Part shown: positions 48,032 through 57,335 of the stretch, in pieces
How the letters are laid out: each line of letters starts with the position of its first letter
Position numbering within the stretch: position 1 is the first letter of the stretch
Source: an uncultured Prevotella sp.
GTDB lineage: Bacteria; Bacteroidota; Bacteroidia; Bacteroidales; Bacteroidaceae
Assembly (NCBI GenBank): GCA_905233425.1
Contig: CAJOEC010000011.1
Coordinates: 1 to 64,000, forward strand
Direction: 5' to 3'
DNA: 64,000 nucleotides
Program-made: the position numbers and the translations under genes
Notes under the pieces: generated by a model
The model's database searches: none
What the model saw: the letters and a program-made list of their open reading frames with translations, nothing else
What the model was told of the DNA's origin: nothing

Positions 48032-49252
48032 TTATTTAATCATTATTTTTTCAGACAGGTTAAATTGCATTTTCTGAATGGAGTTGCGAAGATCGGCAAG
48101 CTCATCGTTGTGAGAGGTCTCAGGCAGCGGCGTGTCGTACTTCCCTTGCGCTATGTCGTCGGTAACGTGGACGAGCTGCTTTATCGGCTCCGTCGCGTTC
48201 CTAATATAATAATATGTGACAAGGACAATCAGCAGGATGGCCAGGAGGATGATGACCAGTACGGTTACGGCATTGAGATAGCTCAGTATGTCGATAGCGC
48301 GGCACGGCACCACCGTCACCAATATCCATTGAGTGTATTTCACGGGCGTGTAGAACACGTAGCATTCCTCGCCATTGACAAGGAAGCGTTCCAGGCTTTT
48401 TTGCACAGACTCGTCGGCATCAGCAACCTTAATCCTGTTTATCAGCTGCTCCGCGTCGCTACTGCCAGCCCCCTCTAACTGTGTGAAGAAATTGTCCTTG
48501 ATAATCTTGTTTTCGTCAGAGTTCGTCATGAAAGTGCCGTCGTGGTTGATGATAAAGCTCTGCGACTTCATTTCAAACAAACTGGCCATCATCATGGTGT
48601 TTTTGTTGATGGTGGAGTCGGTCTCGCTGAGTTTGTTTGTCAGCCAGTCTAACGACATGTCGGCCCCCATTACGGCCACCACCTTTCCCGCCAAGTCGTG
48701 AATGGGCACCATATAGGCCGACAATGCTGTGTTTTCGTCGTATGTGTCATAGAAAGGGTCGCTCCACCTCGCTGAGTCGCTTTCCACCACGTCTTTGAAC
48801 CAGTCGGCCTGCAGATAGTCCAGGTCAGCATCGCCCAAGTCTTGCGAATTGACCACATTGGGATTGGCCGCGTTCCGCCACGCGAAAGGACAGAAGTGGT
48901 GTTGTTTCTCCGGGTAGTAGTAGTCTTCAATGAAACTGATGCCGCAACTGCGCACACGCGTGCCGCTCTTCACAATGCGCTCCATAATCTGCTTATAGCC
49001 GTCGGGCTTGTCGAGCGAGTGCTCCAGATAGTAGATGTTGTTCGTAGCGGCGACATAAACGTCGGAAATGACTCGGCGGGTGTACTCTTTTGTGATGAGC
49101 ATCTTGTTATAATAGATTTCGGAATAGAACTGGCGTGTGGCCTCTGTCTCGAAATGAAGTATAACATACGAAAGCCCAAGGACGACAAACAACGTCCAGA
49201 TCAGAATTCTTTTCGTCAGTCTGCGAGCCAGTGTTTTTGTTTTCTTTTCCAT
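48032..49252 (-). CDS. dCache-HAMP protein lacking a kinase core
   Basis: dCache-like ectodomain (VVAVMGADMSLDWLTNKL), TM, HAMP-like NATEPIKQLVHVTDDIAQGKYDTPLP, ends in short coiled coil. Confidence 0.8.
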   Translation of the reverse strand: MEKKTKTLARRLTKRILIWTLFVVLGLSYVILHFETEATRQFYSEIYYNKMLITKEYTRRVISDVYVAATNNIYYLEHSLDKPDGYKQIMERIVKSGTRVRSCGISFIEDYYYPEKQHHFCPFAWRNAANPNVVNSQDLGDADLDYLQADWFKDVVESDSARWSDPFYDTYDENTALSAYMVPIHDLAGKVVAVMGADMSLDWLTNKLSETDSTINKNTMMMASLFEMKSQSFIINHDGTFMTNSDENKIIKDNFFTQLEGAGSSDAEQLINRIKVADADESVQKSLERFLVNGEECYVFYTPVKYTQWILVTVVPCRAIDILSYLNAVTVLVIILLAILLIVLVTYYYIRNATEPIKQLVHVTDDIAQGKYDTPLPETSHNDELADLRNSIQKMQFNLSEKIMIK

Positions 49253-49404
49253 CGGTTTTCAGATATTAACTTAGTGATGATAAAAAAACTTGGTAGGATT
49301 TTGTGTGCTCGACCACGCCCCGAAGGGGGCAATGAGCTATCAGCCCAGGGCAGCGCCCTGGGTAGTCATGAGTGCACAGCCCCCGCCCTGTAGGGGCAAA
49401 AGAA

Positions 49405-49544
49405 TGAGTAGGAGGCGTCGCCTCCGTCCAAGGCTTTTGCCCTTTCAGGGCGATGATAACCCTGTCTTCATACCCAGGGCGATGCCCTGGGCTATTAGCT
49501 TTCTGGCCTTTCAGGCCGACTATCGGATACATACGGATAATCAT
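49405..49544. repeat. About 135-nt multi-hairpin intergenic repeat, copy 2, with partial inverted modules at 49310-49404
   Basis: GAGTAGGAGGCGTCGCCTCCGTCCAAGGCTTTTGCCCTTTCAGGGCGATGATAACCC...CCCAGGGCGATGCCCTGGG...GGCCTTTCAGGCC. Confidence 0.9.
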
Positions 49545-49583
49545 TTTTAGTTTTACTGATTCGGGTATATGCGGAAGAATCGT

Positions 49584-51197
49584 TTAATCATTTACCTCCT
49601 TTGCACCTTTCGGAATCTCAAATATGAACTTGGCACCGTCGGCGTATTCGTAATCGCGCCATATCCGGCCATGCAGCAGGCGGCTGATGCTCTGGCAGAT
49701 GTTGAGGCTCATACTGGTATAACGGGCGGCTTTGTCCTCGCCAGCTTTTTTGTCGTTTGTGCTGTCGCCAGACTTCATGCTCGTGTCTGTTATCGTGAAG
49801 AGGACAGCATCTCGTGTCTCTTCGCACAATAGCCTGACAAAGCCTTTCGTAGTGTAGCGGGCAGAATCGTTGAGAATCTTTGTGAGCAGTTTCCTCAACG
49901 CATCGGAGTTGGTCATTATCTCGAAATCGTCGGGCAGCTTGGTTTGGAAAATGGCGGTGACATCGCGGTTGCATTGGTTCTGAGTGACGTTTGCCAGATG
50001 GTCGCCAAGTTTGTTCACCTTAACAGGCGTGTCGAGCGGCAACTCAGTCTTACTCTCGTAGAACGACAGCTCGTTAAGGTCTTCGAGGGCTCTTTCAGCA
50101 TCCTTTTTACTGTAGTTAAGCATTCGGTTGTCGTGCTTCAACACACGTACAATCTTGTGTCGTTGATAGATTAAGAACAGCAGCACCAGTATCAGGACAA
50201 TGCCCAACGCGAAATAGAAGCGATAGCGCAGCTGGCTGTTCTGGTGGGTCAGCAGCTCCTGCTCCAGTCGCAGACGGTCGTTGTTCATGCGCAGATAAAT
50301 GCTGGCCACATCGTTTTCGTGCGATGCACGTGCAATGGAGTCGGAGATACGCTTGTATTCCACCATATACTCGTATGCCTTCTCGTTGTCGCCCAGACGG
50401 TGGTAAATGAGGGCCTTCCGCTCGGCACAGCTGTCGGCAGAAAGACGGTCTACCAGCATGAGAGCCTGCTTGTAGTCGGCATTGATGATGTAATAGTTAA
50501 GCTCTGTATACAGGTTTATCGACTTGATGCCGTCGGTCTGCGAAAGCCTTTTCATCTCCTCATAAACATGGTTGAATTCCTCCACATTCCCCTCGTTGAA
50601 GGCCACGATACTCAGGCGGTACAATGTCCTGCCCTTATGATGTGGCGTCACGTTTGGCTCGGCCAACAACTGGTATCCGTATTTCTTTGCCATCTCTACG
50701 TCACCACGCATATAGGCAATCTTCATCAGCTCGCGCAAGTCCTCGGCGGCACTCTCGTTGGGGAAATGGCGGCGGCGGAAGTCGGAAGCCTCGAGAAAAG
50801 CTTTCTGGGCAGCATCGTAGTCCTGTTGCTGCATAAGAATCATCGCATTGGTATGCAGGGCAGCATACTCGCCATAGATGCTGCCATCTTGTCGGGCATA
50901 GTCTATCATTTCCTTGGCAATGTCAAGGGCCTCTTTATAATACTGGTGAGTGGCCTCGTAGATACCCTGATTGCCCCATGCCCTATAGAAAAAACGTTCT
51001 TCGCCAGCCTCCTTACTGGCCTCTTTCAGCTTTTTAGCGACACGGGTGAATGATTCTCTATCATTGGTGTCCATATACCTAAGCATCTCTGCCTCGAGGC
51101 TAATGAGTTCATCGTTTGCGGCGGCACGCAAATTTGCCGCGCAAAACATGCAGAACAGTAGCGCAAATAGCTTCAAGTATTTCTTTAAATGCAACAT
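49584..51197 (-). CDS. TPR-TM protein with degenerate HATPase-like C-terminus
   Basis: Start refined from 51239 because the promoter overlaps the longer ORF; TPR helices; TM FYFALGIVLILVLLFLIYQRHK; LRKLLTKILNDSARYT N-box-like, G1/G2 boxes lost. Confidence 0.75.
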   Translation of the reverse strand: MLHLKKYLKLFALLFCMFCAANLRAAANDELISLEAEMLRYMDTNDRESFTRVAKKLKEASKEAGEERFFYRAWGNQGIYEATHQYYKEALDIAKEMIDYARQDGSIYGEYAALHTNAMILMQQQDYDAAQKAFLEASDFRRRHFPNESAAEDLRELMKIAYMRGDVEMAKKYGYQLLAEPNVTPHHKGRTLYRLSIVAFNEGNVEEFNHVYEEMKRLSQTDGIKSINLYTELNYYIINADYKQALMLVDRLSADSCAERKALIYHRLGDNEKAYEYMVEYKRISDSIARASHENDVASIYLRMNNDRLRLEQELLTHQNSQLRYRFYFALGIVLILVLLFLIYQRHKIVRVLKHDNRMLNYSKKDAERALEDLNELSFYESKTELPLDTPVKVNKLGDHLANVTQNQCNRDVTAIFQTKLPDDFEIMTNSDALRKLLTKILNDSARYTTKGFVRLLCEETRDAVLFTITDTSMKSGDSTNDKKAGEDKAARYTSMSLNICQSISRLLHGRIWRDYEYADGAKFIFEIPKGAKEVND

Positions 51198-51226
51198 GAT
51201 TGATAACAGTGCGTTAAAACTGACTG

Positions 51227-51258
51227 CAAAATTATACAATTATTCCGAAAGCACCAAA
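51227..51258 (-). promoter_or_regulatory. Bacteroidetes-type promoter for the sensor cluster (-7 TAATTTTG, -33 TTTG)
   Basis: CAAAATTA 51227-51234 and CAAA 51255-51258 on plus strand, 20-nt gap. Confidence 0.75.
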
Positions 51259-51381
51259 CGGAAAGTGAAAAATATTGGAAAGTAGGCGAAAAGTATGCCG
51301 TGTCATGGTTAAAACCTGTTAAATTACGGCATTCCTGCATCTTTTTTTGCTGAAAGAGGGTAGAATCTGTCAGAAAATGTC

Positions 51382-51389
51382 TACTTTTG
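51382..51389 (+). promoter_or_regulatory. -7 element TACTTTTG ahead of the NusG-like gene and capsule locus
   Basis: CTACTTTTGTACACG, about 190 nt upstream of ATG 51578; -33 not clear. Confidence 0.5.
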
Positions 51390-51535
51390 TACACGATTAA
51401 CCATCTGACACGAAAAGGGGATGGAAAACAGGTTGAAAGTTGGCCGAATGTGCCTCCCAAACGGCAGTCACGGAATCTCGGTAGGCCTAAAAAGCCTCTT
51501 GGCGACAAACAACCATCTGAAAAACAATTACTTGG

Positions 51536-51561
51536 CTTGCACAGCATTAGGAATGTGCAAG
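51536..51561 (+). promoter_or_regulatory. Leader hairpin CTTGCACA-N10-TGTGCAAG just upstream of the NusG-like start
   Basis: Perfect 8-bp arms, 16 nt before ATG 51578. Confidence 0.6.
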
Positions 51562-51577
51562 TAAGAAATCTGTTTGT

Positions 51578-52606
51578 ATGGCTGTTGATAACACCATAAA
51601 GTGGTTTGTCATGACGCATTATGAGATGAAACGTTTCATGGAGTGGCTCAAAACCGAGAATGCCCAGCGTCTGAGTAAAGGAGAGACTATTATAGAGCCT
51701 TTCTGTCCCCGTGATTTCCTGAAGGAAACGGAAGGCGCGGTGTCAGACGATTTTGCCAACATTGTGTTCCTCAAGACCACCGAGAGTGACATCAGCAATC
51801 TGGTGAACAACCAGAAGAATATTATGCCGAGGCTTCGCTTGAGGCACTATTTGGACACTAACGGCACCAAGGCCACCGTTTCTGACTCAACAATGCAGGC
51901 ATTTTTGCAGGCCTGTATCAAATATCGCGGACACTTCGAGATCATTCCTCCTGTCAGTAGTATCGAGGTCACGGATAAGGTGAAGATAATTAGCGGTCCG
52001 TTTGCCGGACATGAAGCATCTGTAGAAAGGGTACAATTGTCGCGTGGCGCAATACAACTCGATTTGGCGATTGAATTGGTTTCTGGCGTGATGAACATCC
52101 GTATGTGCGATGTTGACAAGAACAAAGTGATGATTCTCAGTCGTGACTCGGCCGATGCCATCCGTACCGACTTCATCGAGTACACACAGAACCACCTTCT
52201 CGACATCTTGAAACACCGCGTCAATCGCGAGCAGGATGCCGACGTGAACCGGCGCGATGCCGACATGCTGACCCGCCTGTACCGTTATTGTAACCACGAG
52301 GTGAAGAACGAGGCTGCCCGTAACCATTTCCTGGCTCTCATGCTCATCTGTGCCCATCTGTGCCGTTATACGGCCGACGAAGGACAGCTGCGGGAAAAAG
52401 CGTTGGGCGTGCTTTCATGTATCAATCAGCGGAGCGAGTCGAAGGCTGCCACCGACACAAGGGCATATCTCTGGATAGCGCTCTACGTCTCAACCCAGAA
52501 CCCCGTCTACCGCGATGCCGCAAAGAAATATGTGCGCGACTACCAGCCCAAGTCCGAAAAGCTACGCAGCTTCGTGTCACTCATACGTAAAGGGCGCAAA
52601 GTTTAA
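51578..52606 (+). CDS. NusG-like specialised antiterminator (UpxY-type) with long C-terminal extension
   Basis: NGN-like IKWFVMTHYEMKRFMEWLK; KOW-like VTDKVKIISGPFAGHEASVERV; first gene of capsule locus. Confidence 0.75.
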   Translation: MAVDNTIKWFVMTHYEMKRFMEWLKTENAQRLSKGETIIEPFCPRDFLKETEGAVSDDFANIVFLKTTESDISNLVNNQKNIMPRLRLRHYLDTNGTKATVSDSTMQAFLQACIKYRGHFEIIPPVSSIEVTDKVKIISGPFAGHEASVERVQLSRGAIQLDLAIELVSGVMNIRMCDVDKNKVMILSRDSADAIRTDFIEYTQNHLLDILKHRVNREQDADVNRRDADMLTRLYRYCNHEVKNEAARNHFLALMLICAHLCRYTADEGQLREKALGVLSCINQRSESKAATDTRAYLWIALYVSTQNPVYRDAAKKYVRDYQPKSEKLRSFVSLIRKGRKV

Positions 52607-52630
52607 CCTTTTTTGTTGAAAAGAGGTAAG

Positions 52631-53455
52631 ATGGAAAAATACATCTATTACATTTTATTTTTCGTCGTAGGTTGGTTAAGTAGCTGTTCCACTCCAAACA
52701 ATGTGGCCTATTTTCAAAATGCCGATGCCATACGTGGAATGACACTACAGAAAGAACAACCCTTCAGGTTGAGACCAAAAGATAAAATCAATATTGTGGT
52801 AAGCAGTACCGACCCAATGTTGGTAAACCAGTTCAACCTTACCTCTGTTTCCCATAACATGAATGCATTAGGTACCACTTTGGCACCACAAACATCGGTT
52901 GGCGGCAGTACAAGTGGAGCCTCTATTTTGGCATACACCGTTGATGAGCAGGGTGACATCAATTTCCCTGTTTTAGGAAGGGTCGCTGTGGGGGGTAAGA
53001 CACGCCAGGAAGTTGCCGCTTATTTAAGAGCCAGACTAATTGAGCGTGAATTGGTTCTTGACCCCATCGTGACAGTCGAATATGTCAATTTGGCGGTTAA
53101 TGTCCTTGGCGAGGTGAATCATCCCGGACGCATCAATGTACAAAAAGACTTTTTTACTATTCTTGATGCCATTGCCGCAGCTGGTGACTTGACCATCACA
53201 GGCCAGCGCGAGAACATCATGGTTATGCGTGAGGTAGATGGTGAAGATTTTACATACATTATCAATTTATGCGACCGTCAGGATATGCTCCTATCACCGG
53301 CTTATTATTTGCAGCAGAATGATGTTGTCTATGTGACGCCTAATTCTAAAAGACAACGAGAATCAAAATCTATAGGCAATACTTTCAACCAACCTTCTTT
53401 TTGGCTTTCGCTGGCCTCGTTTCTCACCACACTGGGAGCGCTGTTAATAAAATAA
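52631..53455 (+). CDS. Polysaccharide export lipoprotein (Wza-like)
   Basis: Lipobox LSSCSTP; FRLRPKDKINIVVSS; VTVEYVNLAVNVLGEVNHPGRINV (SLBB). Confidence 0.9.
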   Translation: MEKYIYYILFFVVGWLSSCSTPNNVAYFQNADAIRGMTLQKEQPFRLRPKDKINIVVSSTDPMLVNQFNLTSVSHNMNALGTTLAPQTSVGGSTSGASILAYTVDEQGDINFPVLGRVAVGGKTRQEVAAYLRARLIERELVLDPIVTVEYVNLAVNVLGEVNHPGRINVQKDFFTILDAIAAAGDLTITGQRENIMVMREVDGEDFTYIINLCDRQDMLLSPAYYLQQNDVVYVTPNSKRQRESKSIGNTFNQPSFWLSLASFLTTLGALLIK

Positions 53456-53461
53456 TCGGAA

Positions 53462-55633
53462 ATGGATAAACGTTCAGATAGTTTTGTCTCGATAGCCGAC
53501 TTATGGCGCATGTGCATTACGCGCTGGCGTTGGTTCGTGGCTTCTGTCTTTATTTGTCTGTTGTTTGCTGTCAGATACCTTATAGTCACACCGTTTCTGT
53601 ATACACGTACGGCCTCTATAATGCTTCATGAGGAGAATTTAGGAGAAAACGTTACAGATAAGAATAGTAAAGACTTTAATCAAATAGGTTTTGTAAAACA
53701 GAAGATCAATGTTCCTGATGTGGTACGTCACATAACTTCTCTTGAGACACTCTTGGAAGTCGTGAACCGTTTATATCCATCTATAGATGAAACGGAAAAG
53801 TTCGATATGGCCGTTGACATCCAGTCTCGTTTGTCGGCAGAGGTTGAGGAAAAAGGATCTTCCATCATTGACATGACCTATCGTGACTATTCAACAAAAG
53901 AGGCATCCAAAACACTTGAGTTGATTATTCAGGTGTATAATGAAAAATGGCTGCAGGAGAAACAGACCGTAATTCAAAACACCTCACATTTTATAGATTC
54001 ACGACTAAAATTACTCGAACGCGAACTGAGCATAGTAGATGATAGCATCTCGTCTTTCAAGAGTCGTTTCGGCATTACTGACCTTCAGCGTGTAAGCGAT
54101 GTTTATCTTCAACAGCAAAGCCGTCTGGATGCCGACATATTGAGGTTGGCAAACGAAAAAGCAATGGCCGAATATATTCGTAGTCTGCTGGAAGACAAAT
54201 CATCACCCAACCAACTGCTTTTAGTCAATTCCGGTATAAACAATGGTTTGATTGAGTCTCAGATTACGTCATATAACAGTCTGTTGATACAGATGCAAAG
54301 CCATTTGGATTACACATCTGGACAGAACCCACTGATGATTAATCTTGAGAAGGAGCTAAACAGTCTGAGGAAGAATATACTTGCGAATGTAATAAATCAT
54401 ATTCGCACCATTGACATTCAACTAAAATCCATGCATGACTATCATAGCGAAACAGCTTCAAAGATTTCTTCCAACCCCTCTCAAGCTAAGCATCTTATTT
54501 CTATTGAGCGCGAGCAAAAGGTAAAGGAAAGTCTCTATATGTATTTGCTTCAGAAGAAGGAAGAGAACGAAATAAGTCTGACGTATAAAACTGCTCCCTC
54601 ACAGATTATTGACTTTCCTAACGGTAGTGGCAAGCCGACTTCGCCAAACAGGATTGTTGTACTATTGGGAGCTGTCCTATTGGGCGTATTGATGCCATTA
54701 ACCTATTTCTTCCTTCGCGCCTCATTTGATGAAAGCGTGCGTGACCGCCATGATATAGAGATCAACAGCGACATCCCATTCATTGGCGAAGTTCCTTATT
54801 CAGGCCGTGAGCACAGCTTAGACAGTCTGTTGATGCGATTTGGAATAGGTCGCAAAGCCAAATCTGGTGGCATCGTTGTAGGTCCAGATTTGCTCAATGC
54901 CTCTAATGAGGCGTTCCGTGTTTTGCGAAATAATATGGATTCTATTGTGGCTATCAAGTCACCTGATAATAGTGGCAGGGTCTATCTCCTTAAATCTACA
55001 GAGATTGAGGTCGGTAAGACCTTTATAGGTATGAATCTGGCATTGATTCATGCTATTGGCGGACAGCGTGTTCTTTTCATCGACGGTGACTTGCGTCAGG
55101 CCTCTGCCTCACGACTATGGCGAACGCCGTTGTTTGGCTTAACCGACTATCTTAGTGGCGAAGAAAGTGACTTTCGCAAGCTGCTGTGGCATCCAGAAGA
55201 CTTTCCCACGATGGATGTTCTGCCGGCTGGTGCCCTGCCTACTAATCCAACAGAGCTGTTACAAAGTCCGTTGCTCAAAGAGCTTCTCGATACTGTGAAA
55301 CAGCAATATGACAGTATCTTTATCGACAGCCCGTCTGCCGGAATTTTGGCCGATGCCGACATTATGGAGCGTATTGTTGATTGTTCGTTACTTATCATTC
55401 GGGCTGGTCGCGTCAACCGCCACCGATTAAACGATTTCAGTCCTATTCAGATTATTAACGGCACAAGCAAACCTCAATATTTTATCCTGAACGGCGTAAA
55501 CGTTCATGTACGTTATGGTTATGCGTATTCGCACAAGTACAAACGTACTGAAGAAGAAAAAAACACAGTGGAAATAAGTAAAAAGACCATCTTACTGAAT
55601 AAGATTATATTTAGAAAGAAACAAGAGACTTAA
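53462..55633 (+). CDS. Wzc-like chain-length determinant / BY-type tyrosine kinase-like protein
   Basis: Wzz-like N-term; [12 protein letters not shown] Walker A'; [17 protein letters not shown]-term Tyr cluster YGYAYSHKY. Confidence 0.85.
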   Translation: MDKRSDSFVSIADLWRMCITRWRWFVASVFICLLFAVRYLIVTPFLYTRTASIMLHEENLGENVTDKNSKDFNQIGFVKQKINVPDVVRHITSLETLLEVVNRLYPSIDETEKFDMAVDIQSRLSAEVEEKGSSIIDMTYRDYSTKEASKTLELIIQVYNEKWLQEKQTVIQNTSHFIDSRLKLLERELSIVDDSISSFKSRFGITDLQRVSDVYLQQQSRLDADILRLANEKAMAEYIRSLLEDKSSPNQLLLVNSGINNGLIESQITSYNSLLIQMQSHLDYTSGQNPLMINLEKELNSLRKNILANVINHIRTIDIQLKSMHDYHSETASKISSNPSQAKHLISIEREQKVKESLYMYLLQKKEENEISLTYKTAPSQIIDFPNGSGKPTSPNRIVVLLGAVLLGVLMPLTYFFLRASFDESVRDRHDIEINSDIPFIGEVPYSGREHSLDSLLMRFGIGRKAKSGGIVVGPDLLNASNEAFRVLRNNMDSIVAIKSPDNSGRVYLLKSTEIEVGKTFIGMNLALIHAIGGQRVLFIDGDLRQASASRLWRTPLFGLTDYLSGEESDFRKLLWHPEDFPTMDVLPAGALPTNPTELLQSPLLKELLDTVKQQYDSIFIDSPSAGILADADIMERIVDCSLLIIRAGRVNRHRLNDFSPIQIINGTSKPQYFILNGVNVHVRYGYAYSHKYKRTEEEKNTVEISKKTILLNKIIFRKKQET

Positions 55634-55664
55634 TAAATTCACACTTTATAATCCTTTGTTATAT

Positions 55665-56168
55665 ATGTATTCAGTCCATCCATCAAGCTACATTGATGAT
55701 AACGTCACCATAGGCGACGGCACTAAGATATGGCATTTCTGCCACGTACAAAGTGGAGCCGTGATAGGCGAGAACTGCTCGTTCGGGCAGAATGTGAATA
55801 TCGGCAATAACGTGAAAATTGGAAACGGCGTGCGCATACAGAATAACGTCTCTGTCTACGAAGGCGTGGAACTTGAAGACAACGTGTTCTGCGGCCCATC
55901 GTGTGTGTTCACCAATGTCCTTGTGCCGCGTGCTCATTTTCCTGTCCATGGGAAGTATAACAAAACATTGGTAAAAGAGGGCGCATCATTAGGAGCCAAC
56001 TGTACCATTGTCTGTGGTCATACCATCGGCCGGGGGGCTATGATTGCTGCCGGAGCCGTAGTTACTAAAGACGTACCCGACTTTGCTTTGATGGCTGGTG
56101 TGCCCGCCCGCCAAATCGGCATCGTCAACGAGCAGGGCGAGATTATTGAAAGAGTGAAAAGTGAATAG
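55665..56168 (+). CDS. Left-handed beta-helix (hexapeptide) acyltransferase, WbpD/WlbB-like
   Basis: [44 protein letters not shown]. Confidence 0.85.
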   Translation: MYSVHPSSYIDDNVTIGDGTKIWHFCHVQSGAVIGENCSFGQNVNIGNNVKIGNGVRIQNNVSVYEGVELEDNVFCGPSCVFTNVLVPRAHFPVHGKYNKTLVKEGASLGANCTIVCGHTIGRGAMIAAGAVVTKDVPDFALMAGVPARQIGIVNEQGEIIERVKSE

Positions 56169-56187
56169 TGAAAAGTTAAAAGTTATG
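56153..56187 (+). repeat. Heptanucleotide repeat spanning acyltransferase stop and aminotransferase ATG
   Basis: AGTGAAA AGTGAAT AGTGAAA AGTTAAA AGTTATG. Confidence 0.85.
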
Positions 56188-57318
56188 CAATTCAGAGATT
56201 TAGCGAAACAATATCAGATACTAAAGGCTGATATTGATAATGCCATGCTGAACGTGGCTTCAGGTGCTCATTATATCATGGGACCACAAGTAAAAGAGTT
56301 GGAACAAGAACTCGCTGACTATACAGGCGTGAAACACTGCCTGACATGTGCCAACGGAACCGATGCCCTGACACTGGCACTGAAAGCATGGGGTGTCGGG
56401 CCTGGTGACGCCGTGTTTGTGCCCGATTTTACCTTTTTTGCTTCTGCCGAGGTGGTGGCATTGGAAGGTGCTACACCTATATTTGTTGATGTTGATGATG
56501 TCACTTTTAATATAGACGCGGAAAGCTTAGAGAATGCTGTCCGGCAGACATCAAAAGAAGGGAAACTCACTCCGAAGGTAGTGGTAGCCGTCGACTTGTT
56601 CGGCCTTCCTGCCAACTATCCTTTGGTCAAAGCTGTGGCCAAGAAGTATAATCTCCTGATATTGGAAGACGGCGCCCAGGGGTTCGGCGGCAGCATCAAC
56701 GGCCAGAAAGCCTGCTCTTTTGGTGACATCGCCACTACATCCTTCTTCCCAGCCAAGCCTCTTGGCTGTTATGGCGACGGCGGTGCTGTATTCACCAACA
56801 ACGACGAATGGGCACAGCTGATGAATTCCTATCGCGTACACGGAAAAGGCACCGATAAGTACGACAATGTGCGTATCGGTTTGAACTCACGTCTCGACAC
56901 GATGCAGGCAGCCATCTTGCAAGTGAAGCTACACGCTTTCGACAAGGAGGTGGAGCTTGTAAACAAGGCAGCCCGTCATTACACGGAGCTGCTGAAAGAC
57001 CATGTCAAGACACCCGTCATACCCGACGGCTTCGGTTCCAGCTGGGCACAATACACCATCCAGCTGCCTAACGAGGCAAAACGTAACGAACTTCAGCAAA
57101 AGCTGAAAGACGCTGGCATACCCTCGATGGTCTACTATCCCAAGCCCATGCACCAGCAAACCGCATTTAAGAATGCACAATGCACAATGCACAATGCTCA
57201 ATTAAATTGTGAAGTAGCCGAAAGATTATGCGGAACTGTCCTCTCCCTGCCCATGCACCCCTATATTGAGTCATCGGATATCGAGTTCATCTGTTCCACA
57301 TTTATTGCAACATTATAA
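56185..57318 (+). CDS. DegT/DnrJ/EryC1/StrS aminotransferase (WbpE/WlbC-like)
   Basis: LTCANGTDALTLALKAWGVGPGD; DIATTSFFPAKPLGCYGDGGAVF (PLP-Lys); start refined from 56161. Confidence 0.9.
   Translation: MQFRDLAKQYQILKADIDNAMLNVASGAHYIMGPQVKELEQELADYTGVKHCLTCANGTDALTLALKAWGVGPGDAVFVPDFTFFASAEVVALEGATPIFVDVDDVTFNIDAESLENAVRQTSKEGKLTPKVVVAVDLFGLPANYPLVKAVAKKYNLLILEDGAQGFGGSINGQKACSFGDIATTSFFPAKPLGCYGDGGAVFTNNDEWAQLMNSYRVHGKGTDKYDNVRIGLNSRLDTMQAAILQVKLHAFDKEVELVNKAARHYTELLKDHVKTPVIPDGFGSSWAQYTIQLPNEAKRNELQQKLKDAGIPSMVYYPKPMHQQTAFKNAQCTMHNAQLNCEVAERLCGTVLSLPMHPYIESSDIEFICSTFIATL
57172..57199 (+). repeat. Four heptanucleotide units inside the DegT aminotransferase CDS
   Basis: AATGCAC AATGCAC AATGCAC AATGCTC; encodes NAQCTMHNAQ. 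Confidence 0.85.
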
Positions 57319-57335
57319 AGACAAGCTGCCGACGT

